A DNA stretch of 64,000 bases, taken from the NCBI RefSeq assembly GCF_000472705.1, contig NZ_AXAE01000026.1:1-64000 (forward strand), written 5' to 3'. Position numbers and translations under genes: made by a program. The DNA is from Mesorhizobium erdmanii USDA 3471 (lineage in GTDB: Bacteria > Pseudomonadota > Alphaproteobacteria > Rhizobiales > Rhizobiaceae). Shown piece after piece: positions 35,999 to 45,011 of this stretch. The notes beneath the pieces were generated by a model that made no database searches, had not been told where the DNA came from, and worked only from the letters and a program-made list of their open reading frames with translations. Numbering within the stretch: the first letter of the stretch is position 1; every line of letters starts with the position of its first letter.

Positions 35999-36101
35999 AT
36001 TTGTCCGGCGCCCACACCGTTTCGGTCCGGGAGCCTGAGGCCTCCCGACCGGGCATTTCCGTGAAAGCCGGCCCTGCTGAACCGCTCCAACTCTTTGTTC
36101 T

Positions 36102-36148
36102 GACGAAACTCCGAACGGAAACCGTGCGCACTTTTCCTGGAATTGCTC
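36102..36148. repeat. GGAATTGC hairpin repeat, copy 2 (degenerate left arm)
   Basis: The right half, CACTTTTCCTGGAATTGCTC, is identical to the copy at 19846-19889, while the left arm has decayed to GACGAAACTCC and the middle keeps CGGAAACCG. It lies just after the stop codon of the PfkB kinase (read on the minus strand), in the position of a transcript end. Confidence 0.6.
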
Positions 36149-36161
36149 TTGAGCGTCTACC

Positions 36162-36974
36162 TCAGGCGGTGCGGGCTCGTTCCGACAGCCATTCGGCGGT
36201 TCGCTGGCTGGCCTGTTCGGCGCAGAGTTCGAGGCTGAGACCCTGGAGCAGGCCGTGCAGGAAGGTCCCGGCAAAGCAGTCGCCGGCGCCGATCGTGTCG
36301 GGCGCGGACACCTGTCTCAGCGGCGTGACGTGATCGAGCGCCTTGCCGTCGTAGAGCGAGATCGGTCGCGTTGCGTCGGTCAGCACCAGGGTCTTCAGGC
36401 GAGGTCCGGCAATGTGTGACGCCCGCTGCCAGATCCCTTGCGTGTCCTCGCCGGGAAAATCGGCGCGCGACCCGATGACGATGTCGGCCGGGCGCGGCGA
36501 GGCGGTGCGCAGCGGAAACTGCGAAATGACCAGCGGGATCGTCCGCAGCGAGGCAACGAGGCCGTCATCGAGCGTGAGGGCGTTGAGATAGGCGGCATCG
36601 CCGCTGACGGGCTCAGGCGCGACGAAGGGCGGTCGCGGCTGGCCGCCGGCATTCAGGATGGTGCGCTCGCCGCTCGGCTCGAGCAGGATTTCGGTGAACC
36701 GGGTTTCGCCGGGCCACAGGGTGACATAGCCTGTATCGACGCCGCTCGCCTGCAGCGCGGCGAGCGCCGCCCGGCCATGGTGATCGTCCATCAGATTGCT
36801 TATCAGCCGGACATTGCTACCCAGCTTCGCCAGCTGGGTGGCGGTGTGGAAGCCGCCGCCGCCGAGCCTGACGCGGCGATCCAGATAGGTGATGCGGGCG
36901 CCCGAAGCGAGCGGCGAGGACAGCGGCCAGACCTGGTCGTGGTTGACATGGCCGGCAACGATGACTGTGCGCAT
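36162..36974 (-). CDS. PfkB family carbohydrate kinase
   Basis: A 270-residue ribokinase-fold protein. It opens MRTVIVAGHVNHDQVWPL and has GGGGFHTATQLAKLG as the first PfkB signature region. APDTIGAGDCFAGTFLHGLL carries the second signature with the catalytic Asp and anion-hole GAGD. AGGG lies four bases before the ATG at 36974; a TTG 24 bases earlier is less likely. It is somewhat short for the family (about 300). It could phosphorylate the sugar brought in by the ABC importer at 32-35 kb, but is in a separate unit. Confidence 0.85.
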   Translation of the reverse strand: MRTVIVAGHVNHDQVWPLSSPLASGARITYLDRRVRLGGGGFHTATQLAKLGSNVRLISNLMDDHHGRAALAALQASGVDTGYVTLWPGETRFTEILLEPSGERTILNAGGQPRPPFVAPEPVSGDAAYLNALTLDDGLVASLRTIPLVISQFPLRTASPRPADIVIGSRADFPGEDTQGIWQRASHIAGPRLKTLVLTDATRPISLYDGKALDHVTPLRQVSAPDTIGAGDCFAGTFLHGLLQGLSLELCAEQASQRTAEWLSERARTA

Positions 36975-37198
36975 GGTCCCTGCTTTTTTCGCCTTCAACG
37001 TCTCGCCAGCCGCATCGACGATGCGCGCTGAGCAGGATTAGCACTATGACCGGCACCAGGGACAGCAGGGCTGTTCTTCGTCTTCCTACACGCCATCATG
37101 GCGCAGGTCTGGAACCTGGTCGCCGGCGACGGTGGCCAGATCAGCCATGGCAATCACCGCCTTCTCGTCGGGCTCGGCCTGGTGGTCGCATGATGGTT

Positions 37199-37831
37199 TC
37201 ACCAGGTGATCAGCGGCGTTTTGCGCAGCCACGTATCCGCCGTGAGTTGCTGAACCACGAAATCCGCGACGTCGGCTCGCGCGATCGTCCCGCCATGTAC
37301 GCCAGAAAGGTCGGTCAACGCCTTAATGCGACCGCGCGCTGGCTTGTCGTTGAGCACGGTCGGCCGAACGATGGTCCAGTCGAGCGTGCTGCCCCGGATT
37401 GCATCTTCCTGGCGGTTCTTGTCTTCATACACCTTCCGCAGCAGCAGCGGCAGGACCAGTCGGTCGAAGAAGAAGCCGCCATGGCCGCGGCTGTCGCCGG
37501 CGCCGAGGCCAGTGATGCACACCAGACGCCGGATGTTCTGCCGCTCCATGATGCCGACCAGCGCGCGCGTTGCTGTCGAGAGCAGGGTCACCTCGCGAAA
37601 CGGGCTCATGGCGGTGCCCAATGAACTGACGACGGCATCACAACCGGCGATGGCCCTGGTTAGCGCGGCGGCATCGCGGGCATCGCCCTCGACGAGCTCG
37701 ACGCCGGTAAGGTCTGCGGCGGCCTTTGCCTTGGAGCGGACGAGGGCTACGACGTGGTGTCCTTCCGCGATGGCCTTAGCGACGATTAGCCGGCCGGTTG
37801 CGCCCGTGGCGCCCAATACCAGAATTTTCAT
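37199..37831 (-). CDS. NAD(P)H-binding (NmrA/SDR-like) protein
   Basis: A 210-residue atypical SDR starting MKILVLGATGATG, the NAD(P)-binding GxxGxxG. 'LVRSKAKAAADLTGVELVEGDARD' follows the NmrA/BVR-B pattern, and 'TIVRPTVLNDKPARG' is the substrate-side segment. There is no catalytic YxxxK visible. It is last in a run of three minus-strand genes (NmrA-like, esterase, this), with its start directly after the esterase stop. It may be an oxidoreductase or a redox-sensing regulator. Confidence 0.83.
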   Translation of the reverse strand: MKILVLGATGATGRLIVAKAIAEGHHVVALVRSKAKAAADLTGVELVEGDARDAAALTRAIAGCDAVVSSLGTAMSPFREVTLLSTATRALVGIMERQNIRRLVCITGLGAGDSRGHGGFFFDRLVLPLLLRKVYEDKNRQEDAIRGSTLDWTIVRPTVLNDKPARGRIKALTDLSGVHGGTIARADVADFVVQQLTADTWLRKTPLITW

Positions 37832-37832
37832 T

Positions 37833-38783
37833 TCAAACCTCCGAAGGTGTGCTGTTGGACGGGGAAACATCGGCTAGCCGATGGCGGAGGAAGGCACCGA
37901 TGGCATCCACCGACTGCTCGGCCGCGCGAAAGCGGCCGAGGGAAGACTGGAAGACATGCGGCATGCCCTCCCAAATCGACAGCGTGACGTCCACGCCTGC
38001 AGCCCTCGCCCGGTCGGCGTAGCGGATTGAGTCCGCGAGCAGCAATTCGTCGTCCCCGACATCGATCCGGATCGGCGCCAGGTCGCGGAGCTGTGCGTAG
38101 AGCGGCGAGGCCTTGGAGTTCGTGGCATCCTGGCCTTGGAGATACAGGTCCGCGAAGGCCTGGAGTACGCCGCGCGTGAAGATCGGGTCCGCCTCGGCCC
38201 TGGTCTCGAAGCTGTTGCCGGTGAGTGCAAGGTCGGTCCAGGGCGACATCACCGCCGCCCCGACCGGCTGCGCGGTTTCCTTCGTCTCGTCGGTCGCGAG
38301 AGCCGACAGCAACGCCAGCGTCAAACCGCCGCCGGCAGAGTCGCCGACAACCACGATCCGTTCGCAACCGTCCGCGACGAGACCGCGATAAGCGGCGAGC
38401 GCATCATCGATCGCGGCTGGAAAAGGGTGCTCGGGCGCAAGCCGGTATTCCGGGACGAACGTATCGGCGCCGACGCGTGCGGCGAACTGGCCCGCGAAGT
38501 TGGTGAGTGCCTCGGCTGAGCCGAGCACATAGCCGCCACCATGAAGATATAATATGCGTGCGCCCGGCCGTGGGTTCGGCAGCCGAAGCCAGAAGCCGGC
38601 AATACCCCCGACTGTCGCGGGTTCAACCCGCACATTCGCCGCAGCGGGTGTAGCGGCAAACATGGCGTCGAACATCGGCCGCGCCTCGGGGCCCAGCTTT
38701 TCGCCCTTGTGGGCCGAGGCGGCCTCTCGCATCGCGGCCACGGCTGGAGCGTCTTCGGGCGAGAGGGAATGGATCGTCGTCAT
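37833..38783 (-). CDS. Alpha/beta hydrolase (hormone-sensitive lipase family)
   Basis: A 316-residue esterase. The oxyanion HGGG is in LYLHGGGYVLGS, the nucleophile Ser in VVGDSAGGGLTLAL near residue 150, an Asp in DVGDDELLL and the His in GMPHVFQ, giving a complete triad. It probably hydrolyses short acyl esters. It lies 30 bases after the NmrA-like gene at 38814-39692 and immediately before the second one, so the three genes form one operon controlled by the divergent LysR protein. No signal peptide, so cytoplasmic. Confidence 0.88.
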   Translation of the reverse strand: MTTIHSLSPEDAPAVAAMREAASAHKGEKLGPEARPMFDAMFAATPAAANVRVEPATVGGIAGFWLRLPNPRPGARILYLHGGGYVLGSAEALTNFAGQFAARVGADTFVPEYRLAPEHPFPAAIDDALAAYRGLVADGCERIVVVGDSAGGGLTLALLSALATDETKETAQPVGAAVMSPWTDLALTGNSFETRAEADPIFTRGVLQAFADLYLQGQDATNSKASPLYAQLRDLAPIRIDVGDDELLLADSIRYADRARAAGVDVTLSIWEGMPHVFQSSLGRFRAAEQSVDAIGAFLRHRLADVSPSNSTPSEV

Positions 38784-38813
38784 GGCAGGTCTCCTTTGTT
38801 GGTGAGGTGTGGC

Positions 38814-39692
38814 TCAGCCCTTCGCCCACTGGGTCGCGGCATCCCAGGCAAAAGCGGCATAGGAGCGAGGGGCGCGGCCGAGAAGCGTGGTCAGTCGGGC
38901 GATGTCGTCAGCGGTCGCCACCGCGCCTTCCGTCTGATAGCGGCCGAACATCAGGCGCAGGTCGAGCGCAAGCCAGGCGGGCAGCACGGCCTTGGTGCGC
39001 TGCTCCATGACGATGAGATCGTCGCCGCCATGACGGATCGCGCGGCCGAGTGCTTCGCTCCAGATGGCGGCGATACCTTCGCCGGTCAGGCTGTCGGGAC
39101 CAACCAGGGCATAGGTCTCGCGGCTCAGTGGCGTCGCTGCCTGTTCACGGCGAACCAGTTCGATTGCCGCGGCCTCGCCGATGTCGCGGATATCGACCAT
39201 CGAGACGCCTTTCTGGCCGATCGGCGAGCCATAGATGCCGGCATTCAGCAAAGCGTCCTTTTGACGAAGATCGTTCTGAATGAAGTAGGCGGGGCGCAGG
39301 ATCGTCGCGGGCAGGTCGAGCGCCTCGATCATCCGCTCGACCGTGTACTTGCCCGCAAAATGCGGCACGTCGGCGTAGGCATCGCCGCCGAATACCGAGA
39401 GATAGACGATGCCCTTGATGCCGGCCTCGCGGGCGACCGTCAGGGTCAGCATCGCCTGGGTCAATTCGTCGGCGACGTTTGGCGCGAGCAGAAACAGGGT
39501 GCTGATGCCTTGCAGTGCCGCGCGGACCGAATCCGGATCAGCGAGGTCACCGCGGACCGCCGTCACGCCAGCGGGAAGCCGAGCCGTCTCAGGTGAGCGA
39601 GTCAGGGCCCGAACCTCTACGTCGCGCCCCTGCAGGTGAGCCAAGACCTGGGAGCCGATCGTCCCGGTGCTGCCGGTTACCAAAATAGCCAT
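38814..39692 (-). CDS. NmrA-like NAD(P)-binding oxidoreductase
   Basis: A 292-residue atypical SDR starting MAILVTGSTGTIGSQVLAHLQ (GxxGxxG). 'LTRSPETARLPAGVTAVRGDLAD' and 'GIVYLSVFGGDAYADVPHFAGKYTVERMIEA' match the NmrA/quinone-oxidoreductase (QOR2) group. The true start is the ATG at 39692, as the motif lies right after it. It is first in the operon divergent from the LysR regulator (110 bases between starts). Typical members reduce quinones or act as redox sensors. Confidence 0.87.
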   Translation of the reverse strand: MAILVTGSTGTIGSQVLAHLQGRDVEVRALTRSPETARLPAGVTAVRGDLADPDSVRAALQGISTLFLLAPNVADELTQAMLTLTVAREAGIKGIVYLSVFGGDAYADVPHFAGKYTVERMIEALDLPATILRPAYFIQNDLRQKDALLNAGIYGSPIGQKGVSMVDIRDIGEAAAIELVRREQAATPLSRETYALVGPDSLTGEGIAAIWSEALGRAIRHGGDDLIVMEQRTKAVLPAWLALDLRLMFGRYQTEGAVATADDIARLTTLLGRAPRSYAAFAWDAATQWAKG

Positions 39693-39802
39693 TGTGAAAA
39701 CTCCTTGTGGTTTCTGTTCTGTCTCCGAGGAAAATATACGTTCCAACAGTGAGCGGGAGATGGCATGATCGAGATAGCTCGTCTCAATTTTGGAACATCT
39801 TC

Positions 39803-40699
39803 ATGAATCTCGAAGCCCTGGCCGACTTCAACCTCGTTGCCGCCCATGGCGGTTTCGGCCGGGCTGGTCGAATGTCCGGAAGATCCAAGGCGACATTGTC
39901 TCGCCATGTGAGCGAACTGGAACACAGCCTTGGTGTGAGGCTGATCGAGCGTGGATCCCAGAGTCTGCGACTGACAGACGAAGGGCGAGCGCTGCACGAG
40001 CGCACTGATGGCTTGCTGTCGGAAATTGCGGAAGCGGGGGAGGCGATTGTCTTGGGTGCGTCCACCCCGAGAGGCAGGCTGCGGGTGAGCGCTCCCATGG
40101 TATTCGCGCATGTGGCGCTTCCCAGGATCGGGACCCGTTTTGCGCTCGCCTATCCGGAGGTGAAGCTTGAGATTGTTGCCGAGGACCGCAAGGTCGATCC
40201 GGTCGAGGATGGCTACGACCTTGTTATCCGGATCGATCCTTCACCGGATGAACGTCTCATCGGCCGCCGTTTTCTCATTGACGAGCGCCTGATCGTTGCC
40301 TTGCCGGACATGCCGCGTCCACAGGCGGCGCCGGATGGTGGACCGAGGCCCGTAAAGGCGGTTTTGCTTAGCGCAACTTCGCCGAACGTTGTCTGGCAGA
40401 TGAAATCCGATCTCGAGGGCGAAGTCCTTTTCAAGCCCGAGCCGATCCTGCGCTTCTCTTCCTTGCTGATGGTGCGCGATGCGGTTCTGGCGGGTGCGGG
40501 CGCAGCTTTGCTTCCGAAACTTCTTGTCGCAGGCGATATCGAGGCTGGCCGCATCGTTTGCTGGGGAACTCATGCCGGTCCATCTGTGGAAATCTGGGCG
40601 CTCCAAAGCTCGCGACGTCTTATCGGTGCAAAGGTTCGCGCTTTCCTGGATGTGATGGAGAGGGCGTTTCCGGCGAGAGTTTTCGGTCCAGCACCCTGA
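39803..40699 (+). CDS. LysR family transcriptional regulator
   Basis: A 298-residue regulator starting MNLEALADFNLVAAHGGFGRAG. 'MSGRSKATLSRHVSELEHSLGVRLIERGSQSLRLTDEG' is the helix-turn-helix and wing, and the effector domain begins near 85 (GRLRVSAPMVFAHVALP). It belongs to the subgroup with a short wing and RLRV linker, whose members typically control the divergently transcribed oxidoreductase. The divergent operon here (NmrA-like, esterase, NmrA-like) fits that arrangement. Confidence 0.87.
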   Translation: MNLEALADFNLVAAHGGFGRAGRMSGRSKATLSRHVSELEHSLGVRLIERGSQSLRLTDEGRALHERTDGLLSEIAEAGEAIVLGASTPRGRLRVSAPMVFAHVALPRIGTRFALAYPEVKLEIVAEDRKVDPVEDGYDLVIRIDPSPDERLIGRRFLIDERLIVALPDMPRPQAAPDGGPRPVKAVLLSATSPNVVWQMKSDLEGEVLFKPEPILRFSSLLMVRDAVLAGAGAALLPKLLVAGDIEAGRIVCWGTHAGPSVEIWALQSSRRLIGAKVRAFLDVMERAFPARVFGPAP

Positions 40700-40785
40700 G
40701 CGAGATTCTGTCCTGTTGGCCATATGGGTTGGGAAGAGGACTGCCGGTGGCAATCTCCTTCAACGCACGTATTGCATATAGCCGC

Positions 40786-40828
40786 CCGTCCGCTACCGGC
40801 CTTTTAGCTAGCGGTCACACGCGGACGG
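40786..40828. repeat. Large hairpin in the LysR-SDR intergenic gap
   Basis: CCGTCCGC (40786-40793) pairs with GCGGACGG (40821-40828), with a further GCCG/CGGC-like extension and an inner ACCG/CGGT pair. There is no T-run, so it may terminate the LysR transcript weakly or simply be an inserted palindrome. It lies between the LysR stop and the SDR start. Confidence 0.4.
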
Positions 40829-40904
40829 CCGCTACCCCGCGCCCCTGACTCTTTCTCCGCCCCTCAAACGTCTTAGCTACAGTTCAACACTGGAGCAGCG
40901 TCAA

Positions 40905-41663
40905 ATGAGCCTCAAGGACAAGAAAATCGTGGTCACCGGCGGCAGCCGGGGGTTGGGCCTCGGCGTGGTCGAAGCGCTGGTCGCGCAGGGCGCCTCGGTG
41001 ACCGTCGTTGCGCGTGGCGCCGAGGCGCTGGCGGCGGTTGGGGGGCGGCTTGGGGTTGCCACCATCCGTGCCGATGTGACGGAGGAGGATGCGGCCTATC
41101 GCATTCTTGGCGAGGTGCGGCCTGACATCGTGGTGCTGAATGCCGGTGCGACGCCGCGGACGGGGCGGCTGGACCAGTTGAAGTGGGAGGATTTCTCCAC
41201 TACCTGGGAAACCGACGTCAAGGCCGGGCTCTACTGGCTGCAGGCGGCGCTGAACCTGCCGCTGAAGCCCGGCAGCCGGGTACTGGTCGGGTCGAGCGGT
41301 GCCGCCGTCGCCGGCTCGCAGATGTCGGGCGGTTATGCCGGCGCCAAGCGCATGCTGTGGTTCATGGCCAAATACGCCAATGGCGTCGCGCAGGAGAAGG
41401 ATCTCGGCATCCGCTTCCAGGCTATCGTGCCACGGCAGATGATCCTCGGAACCGGGGTCGGAGACGCCGGCGCCGGTGCCTATGCAGCCTCCATGGGCAT
41501 CTCGCCGGAACAGTTCGTCACCCGCTTCGGCGCGCCGATGCCGCCCCGGGCGTTCGGCGACAGGGTGGTTTCGGTGCTGGAAGACCCCAATTATGCGGAA
41601 GGGGTCGTCTTCGGCCTCAATGGCGACGCGGGGGTAACGATCATGGAGGGCCTGGCTGCTTGA
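40905..41663 (+). CDS. Short-chain dehydrogenase/reductase
   Basis: A 252-residue classical SDR. TGGSRGLGLG binds NAD(P) at residues 11-20, LNAGA is the NNAG counterpart near 79-84, Ser in VGSSGAA and Tyr/Lys in GGYAGAK complete the catalytic site. The AA-GASV... segment after the first helix suggests NADP or NAD; not decided. It is followed after 17 bases by an ECF sigma factor, a common pairing in which the sigma factor controls the oxidoreductase. Confidence 0.88.
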   Translation: MSLKDKKIVVTGGSRGLGLGVVEALVAQGASVTVVARGAEALAAVGGRLGVATIRADVTEEDAAYRILGEVRPDIVVLNAGATPRTGRLDQLKWEDFSTTWETDVKAGLYWLQAALNLPLKPGSRVLVGSSGAAVAGSQMSGGYAGAKRMLWFMAKYANGVAQEKDLGIRFQAIVPRQMILGTGVGDAGAGAYAASMGISPEQFVTRFGAPMPPRAFGDRVVSVLEDPNYAEGVVFGLNGDAGVTIMEGLAA

Positions 41664-41680
41664 GCGACGGAGGACCTGCC

Positions 41681-42595
41681 GTGGAACGCGACCGACGGGA
41701 AGGGCTGCTTGCCCTTGCCGCCGCCCTGCGGCCGGAGCTGCACCGCTATTGCGCGCGGCTGATGGGCTCGGTGATCGACGGCGAGGATGTCGTGCAGGAC
41801 ACGTTTGCGCGGGCCTTCGTCGCGCTGGACGAACTGTGCGAGGTGCCGCAACTCAGGCCCTGGCTGTTCCGCATCGCCCACAATCGGGCGCTCGACCTGT
41901 TGCGCAGCCGCGCTGTCCGCGCCGCCGAACCGATCGAGGCCGCGCTTGAAATTGCCGACGACAGCAAAGCCGGCCCGGTGGAGACGCTGATGCGCAAAGA
42001 GGCGATCGAAACGGCGGTGTCGCGTTTCGCGGAGCTTCCGGTCAACCAGCGCAGCGTCATCATCCTGAAGGATGTGCTTGACGAGCCGCTGGCCGGGATC
42101 GCCACCCTTCTCGGCATCTCGGTCGATGCGGTGAAGGCGCATCTGGCGCGTGGCCGCGCGCGGCTCCGGCGGATCAATGCCGAGGCCGATCCGCTTCCTA
42201 ATGCACGCATCGCGTCGGCCGCCGTGGTGCGCTACATCGCCCTCTTCAACCAGCACGACTGGGACGGCTTGCGGGCGCTGCTTGCAGATGACGTCAGGTT
42301 GCAGCAGTCCATGCATCCGCCGCGCTCGGGCGCCGCCGATGTCGGGATGTTCTTCACGATCTATGCCAAGAGCGAAGGCTTGTGGCTGCGGCCGGCCTGG
42401 GTCGAGGGCCGCGAGGTGATCGCGGTGTTCGAGGACCGGGCCGCGACCAAGCCGAGCCATTTCATGTGGCTGGAGTGGCGCGAGGGGCGGATCAGTTTCA
42501 TCCGCGACTATCGCTATGTCGGCTATGTCGCCGACGATGCCGGGCTGGTGCTGGCAAGGGAAGCCGGATCTTTTGGTCGCGGTGCCGGGCGCTGA
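41681..42595 (+). CDS. ECF RNA polymerase sigma factor with SnoaL-like C-terminal domain
   Basis: A 304-residue sigma-70-type factor. Region 2 is 'LHRYCARLMGSVIDGEDVVQDTFARAFV', and region 4 is at about 115-165 (LPVNQRSVIILKDVLDEPLAGIATLLGISVDAVKAHLARGRARLR). The C-terminal 130 residues (ALFNQHDWDGLRALLADDVRLQ) match SnoaL/NTF2-like domains of the SigJ/ECF41-like groups, which tune activity in place of an anti-sigma factor. The GTG at 41681 has GGAGG seven bases upstream; a TTG 21 bases earlier is a weaker choice. No anti-sigma gene is adjacent. Confidence 0.85.
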   Translation: MERDRREGLLALAAALRPELHRYCARLMGSVIDGEDVVQDTFARAFVALDELCEVPQLRPWLFRIAHNRALDLLRSRAVRAAEPIEAALEIADDSKAGPVETLMRKEAIETAVSRFAELPVNQRSVIILKDVLDEPLAGIATLLGISVDAVKAHLARGRARLRRINAEADPLPNARIASAAVVRYIALFNQHDWDGLRALLADDVRLQQSMHPPRSGAADVGMFFTIYAKSEGLWLRPAWVEGREVIAVFEDRAATKPSHFMWLEWREGRISFIRDYRYVGYVADDAGLVLAREAGSFGRGAGR

Positions 42596-42611
42596 TGGCA
42601 GAGCCGAGCCC

Positions 42612-42679
42612 GCAATTCCCAAGGGGAAGCGTTATGCGCTTCTCCCGCGAAAACAGATGCACACCGTTCCTGGAATTGC
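42612..42679. repeat. GCAATTCC...GGAATTGC hairpin repeat, copy 3 (long loop)
   Basis: GCAATTCC (42612-42619) pairs with GGAATTGC (42672-42679), with about 50 bases between instead of 28. It ends right at the stop codon of the following minus-strand gene, like copy 2. The central sequence differs (AAGGGGAAGCG and GCGAAAACAG), so it is a divergent member of the same family. Confidence 0.55.
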
Positions 42680-42680
42680 T

Positions 42681-43505
42681 TTAGCCGTCAGCCGTTCCGA
42701 CAAGCTCAACAAGGCAGCCACATGCCTGTGTTCCACTGATGCCGAGATCCCGAACGCTGTTCATATGATTTCGATCTTCCAGGCAGACGTCGCGCACCTT
42801 CGTGCTCTGCTCCCGCAAGTGCATTGCGAACGCGGCGGCCTGCAGGTGGAAGGCGGGCGTTTCCTGGGCTCCGACAAGGATAGTCACGGCTGTCAGGGGG
42901 TCTTGCGAGCGGGCCATCGGCGAAAAGTTAGCCACCTCCTCGTCGGTGATGCCTATCAAAGGCTCGAGGAAGGACGTCTGCAGCGGCTTCAGATCGTAGA
43001 GGCCTCCCAGCAGCAGCGCTGCATGGACATGTGACGGTGCTGGCGTTTCTTCGAACAGGAAGGTGGCCAGATGCGCGCCGGCGGAATGGCCGCTGAGACT
43101 TATGCGGCCAGGGTCGCCGCCATGGCTGGCGATGTTGTCCAGCACCCATTGTTTGGCGCGCCGGATCTGTTCCACGATCGCCGCCATCCTGACCTCGGGC
43201 ATCAGCGCATAGTCGACGATCACCGCGATCGCGCCGGCCTTGGTCACGGTATCCGCGACGTAGGAATAGTCGCTCTTGGAGAACATGCGCCAATAGCCGC
43301 CATGGATGAAGATATGAACCGGAAGATTGCCGCCCCGGCCCGGCGGAAAGAACAGGTCGAGCTTCTCGGCAGGGTGTTCGCCATAGGCGAGATCGCCCAC
43401 CATGGGCAGCGTCGCCCTTGTGGCGGCGCTGCGCGCCGCGATATCGGCCACGATGTCATCGAAATCAGCAACGTGGTCGCGGGTGCGGAAGGGGTCTTTC
43501 TGCAT
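42681..43505 (-). CDS. Alpha/beta hydrolase (kynurenine formamidase/carboxylesterase-like)
   Basis: A 274-residue hydrolase starting MQKDPFRTRDHVADFDD. HGGYW (oxyanion) is in VHIFIHGGYWRMFSK, the nucleophile in SLSGHSAGAHLATFL, an Asp in the 'EEVANF..' region and a His near 'DRNHMNS'. 'HGGYW' and 'GHSAGAHL' together are typical of the BD-FAE/kynurenine-formamidase-like group. It is last in a minus-strand unit after the aldehyde and alcohol dehydrogenases, 10 bases apart, so probably cleaves an ester, lactone or amide in the same pathway. Confidence 0.85.
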   Translation of the reverse strand: MQKDPFRTRDHVADFDDIVADIAARSAATRATLPMVGDLAYGEHPAEKLDLFFPPGRGGNLPVHIFIHGGYWRMFSKSDYSYVADTVTKAGAIAVIVDYALMPEVRMAAIVEQIRRAKQWVLDNIASHGGDPGRISLSGHSAGAHLATFLFEETPAPSHVHAALLLGGLYDLKPLQTSFLEPLIGITDEEVANFSPMARSQDPLTAVTILVGAQETPAFHLQAAAFAMHLREQSTKVRDVCLEDRNHMNSVRDLGISGTQACGCLVELVGTADG

Positions 43506-43515
43506 GGGAGCCCGG

Positions 43516-44997
43516 TCAGAAGGTGACGGCGATGTATTTCGCCTCCATGAATTCAGCGATGCCGTGGTGCTGGCCGCCTTCGCGGCCAAGGCCGCTTTGC
43601 TTGACGCCACCGAAGGGCGCCGCAGGGTCGGACATCAGCCCGCGGTTGAGGCCTATCATGCCGGCCTCGATACCCGACGCGACACGCATTCCACGTCCCA
43701 CGTCGCGCGTATAGATATAGGCTGCAAGCCCATATTCCGTGTCATTGGCATAGGCAATGGCCTGCTCCTCGGTTTCGAACATGGTGATGGGGGCCACCGG
43801 CCCGAAGATCTCCTCATGCGCCATGTCGGCTTCGGGCGATACCTGCGACAGTACGGTCGGCGGATAGAAAAAGCCTTCCCCGTCCGGGATCGATCCGCCG
43901 CAAAGCACGTTGGCTCCTCGCGCCACCGCGTCTTTGACGAGACGGTCGATCTTGTCCACTGCCTTTCTTGTGATCATGGGGCCGCACTCGGTATCGGCGT
44001 CGATGCCCGCACCGACCTTGAGCGCTGCCATGCGTTTGCGAAGCCCTTCGGCAAACCGTTCATGGATGCCTGACTGGACATAGATACGGTTGGCGGCGGT
44101 GCAGGCTTCTCCGGCATTGCGCATCTTGGCGATCATCGCACCGTCGAGCGCCGCATCGAGATCGGCATCGTCGAAGACGACGAAGGGCGCATTGCCACCG
44201 AGTTCCATCGAACAGGAGATGACATGCCTGGCCGCTTCGCCGAGCAAGGTTCGGCCCACTCCAGTCGAGCCGGTGAAGGAGAGCTTCCTGACACGCGGAT
44301 CGGCCAGCATGGCCGATGTCAGCGGACCAGGGCTGGTCGTGGTGAGAACGTTGACGACGCCGGGCGGTATCCCGGCCTCGCTGTAAAGCGCAGCCAGGGC
44401 GTAGGCCGTCAGCGGCGTTTCGCTGGCTGGTTTCAGGATGACCGTGCAGCCTGCAGCCAGTGCGGGAGCAATCTTGCGGGTCGCCATCGCGGCGGGAAAA
44501 TTCCAGGGCGTGATCAGCACGCAGATGCCGATCGGCTCATAGTCGACCACGATCCGGTTGCTGCCGGATGGCGCCGTGCCGAATTCGCCGGTGATGCGGA
44601 CCGCCTCCTCGGCGTTCCACCGAAAAAACTCCGCCGCATACGCCACCTCGCCACGCGCGTCCCGCAACGCTTTGCCGTTCTCCAGCGAGATCAGCATGGC
44701 GAGCGTTTCGGATCGTTCGACCATGAGTTCGAAACAGCGCCGAAGGATTTCCGAGCGCTTGCGCGGCGCCGTCTCCCGCCATCCCTTGGCCGCCCTGGCT
44801 GCGGCCTCGACAGCAGCCGTGGCATCGTCGATCGTCGCATCGGGAACCGCCGCGATCACGGCCCCGGAGGACGGATCGACCACATCGATAAGCCGGCCAT
44901 CGGAAGCGGGGCGCCACGTGCCGTCGATGTAAAGCCCGTGCGAAAACCGGCACATGTCATATCCATCCTGATCGATTTGCTGGGCAAGGTTCATCAT
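43516..44997 (-). CDS. NAD(P)-dependent aldehyde dehydrogenase, succinate-semialdehyde-like
   Basis: A 493-residue aldehyde dehydrogenase. 'TPWNFPAAMATRKIAPALAAGC', KPASETPLTA, the FTGSTGVG cofactor loop, the Glu in SMELGGNAP and catalytic Cys in 'GEACTAANR' are all present, as is EIFGPVAP. The MFGG-type C-terminus (APFGGVKQSGLGREGG) is that of the GabD-like group. ATG 44997 is preferred over a TTG 18 bases upstream. Its start lies 15 bases beyond the alcohol-dehydrogenase stop, so the two probably run alcohol to aldehyde to acid. Confidence 0.88.
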   Translation of the reverse strand: MMNLAQQIDQDGYDMCRFSHGLYIDGTWRPASDGRLIDVVDPSSGAVIAAVPDATIDDATAAVEAAARAAKGWRETAPRKRSEILRRCFELMVERSETLAMLISLENGKALRDARGEVAYAAEFFRWNAEEAVRITGEFGTAPSGSNRIVVDYEPIGICVLITPWNFPAAMATRKIAPALAAGCTVILKPASETPLTAYALAALYSEAGIPPGVVNVLTTTSPGPLTSAMLADPRVRKLSFTGSTGVGRTLLGEAARHVISCSMELGGNAPFVVFDDADLDAALDGAMIAKMRNAGEACTAANRIYVQSGIHERFAEGLRKRMAALKVGAGIDADTECGPMITRKAVDKIDRLVKDAVARGANVLCGGSIPDGEGFFYPPTVLSQVSPEADMAHEEIFGPVAPITMFETEEQAIAYANDTEYGLAAYIYTRDVGRGMRVASGIEAGMIGLNRGLMSDPAAPFGGVKQSGLGREGGQHHGIAEFMEAKYIAVTF

Positions 44998-45011
44998 CTT
45001 GTTCCGTTTGT

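Noticed and set aside
37051..37193. Short plus-strand frame with hydrophobic GLFFVFLHAIMAQVWNLVAG-type sequence
   Set aside because: It looks like the tail of a membrane protein but has no start and is only about 45 codons, so I could not distinguish a remnant from chance.
40813..40820. GGTCACAC as a possible ECF -35 element upstream of the SDR
   Set aside because: No CGTC-type -10 lies at the right spacing, and the bases belong to the hairpin at 40786-40828.
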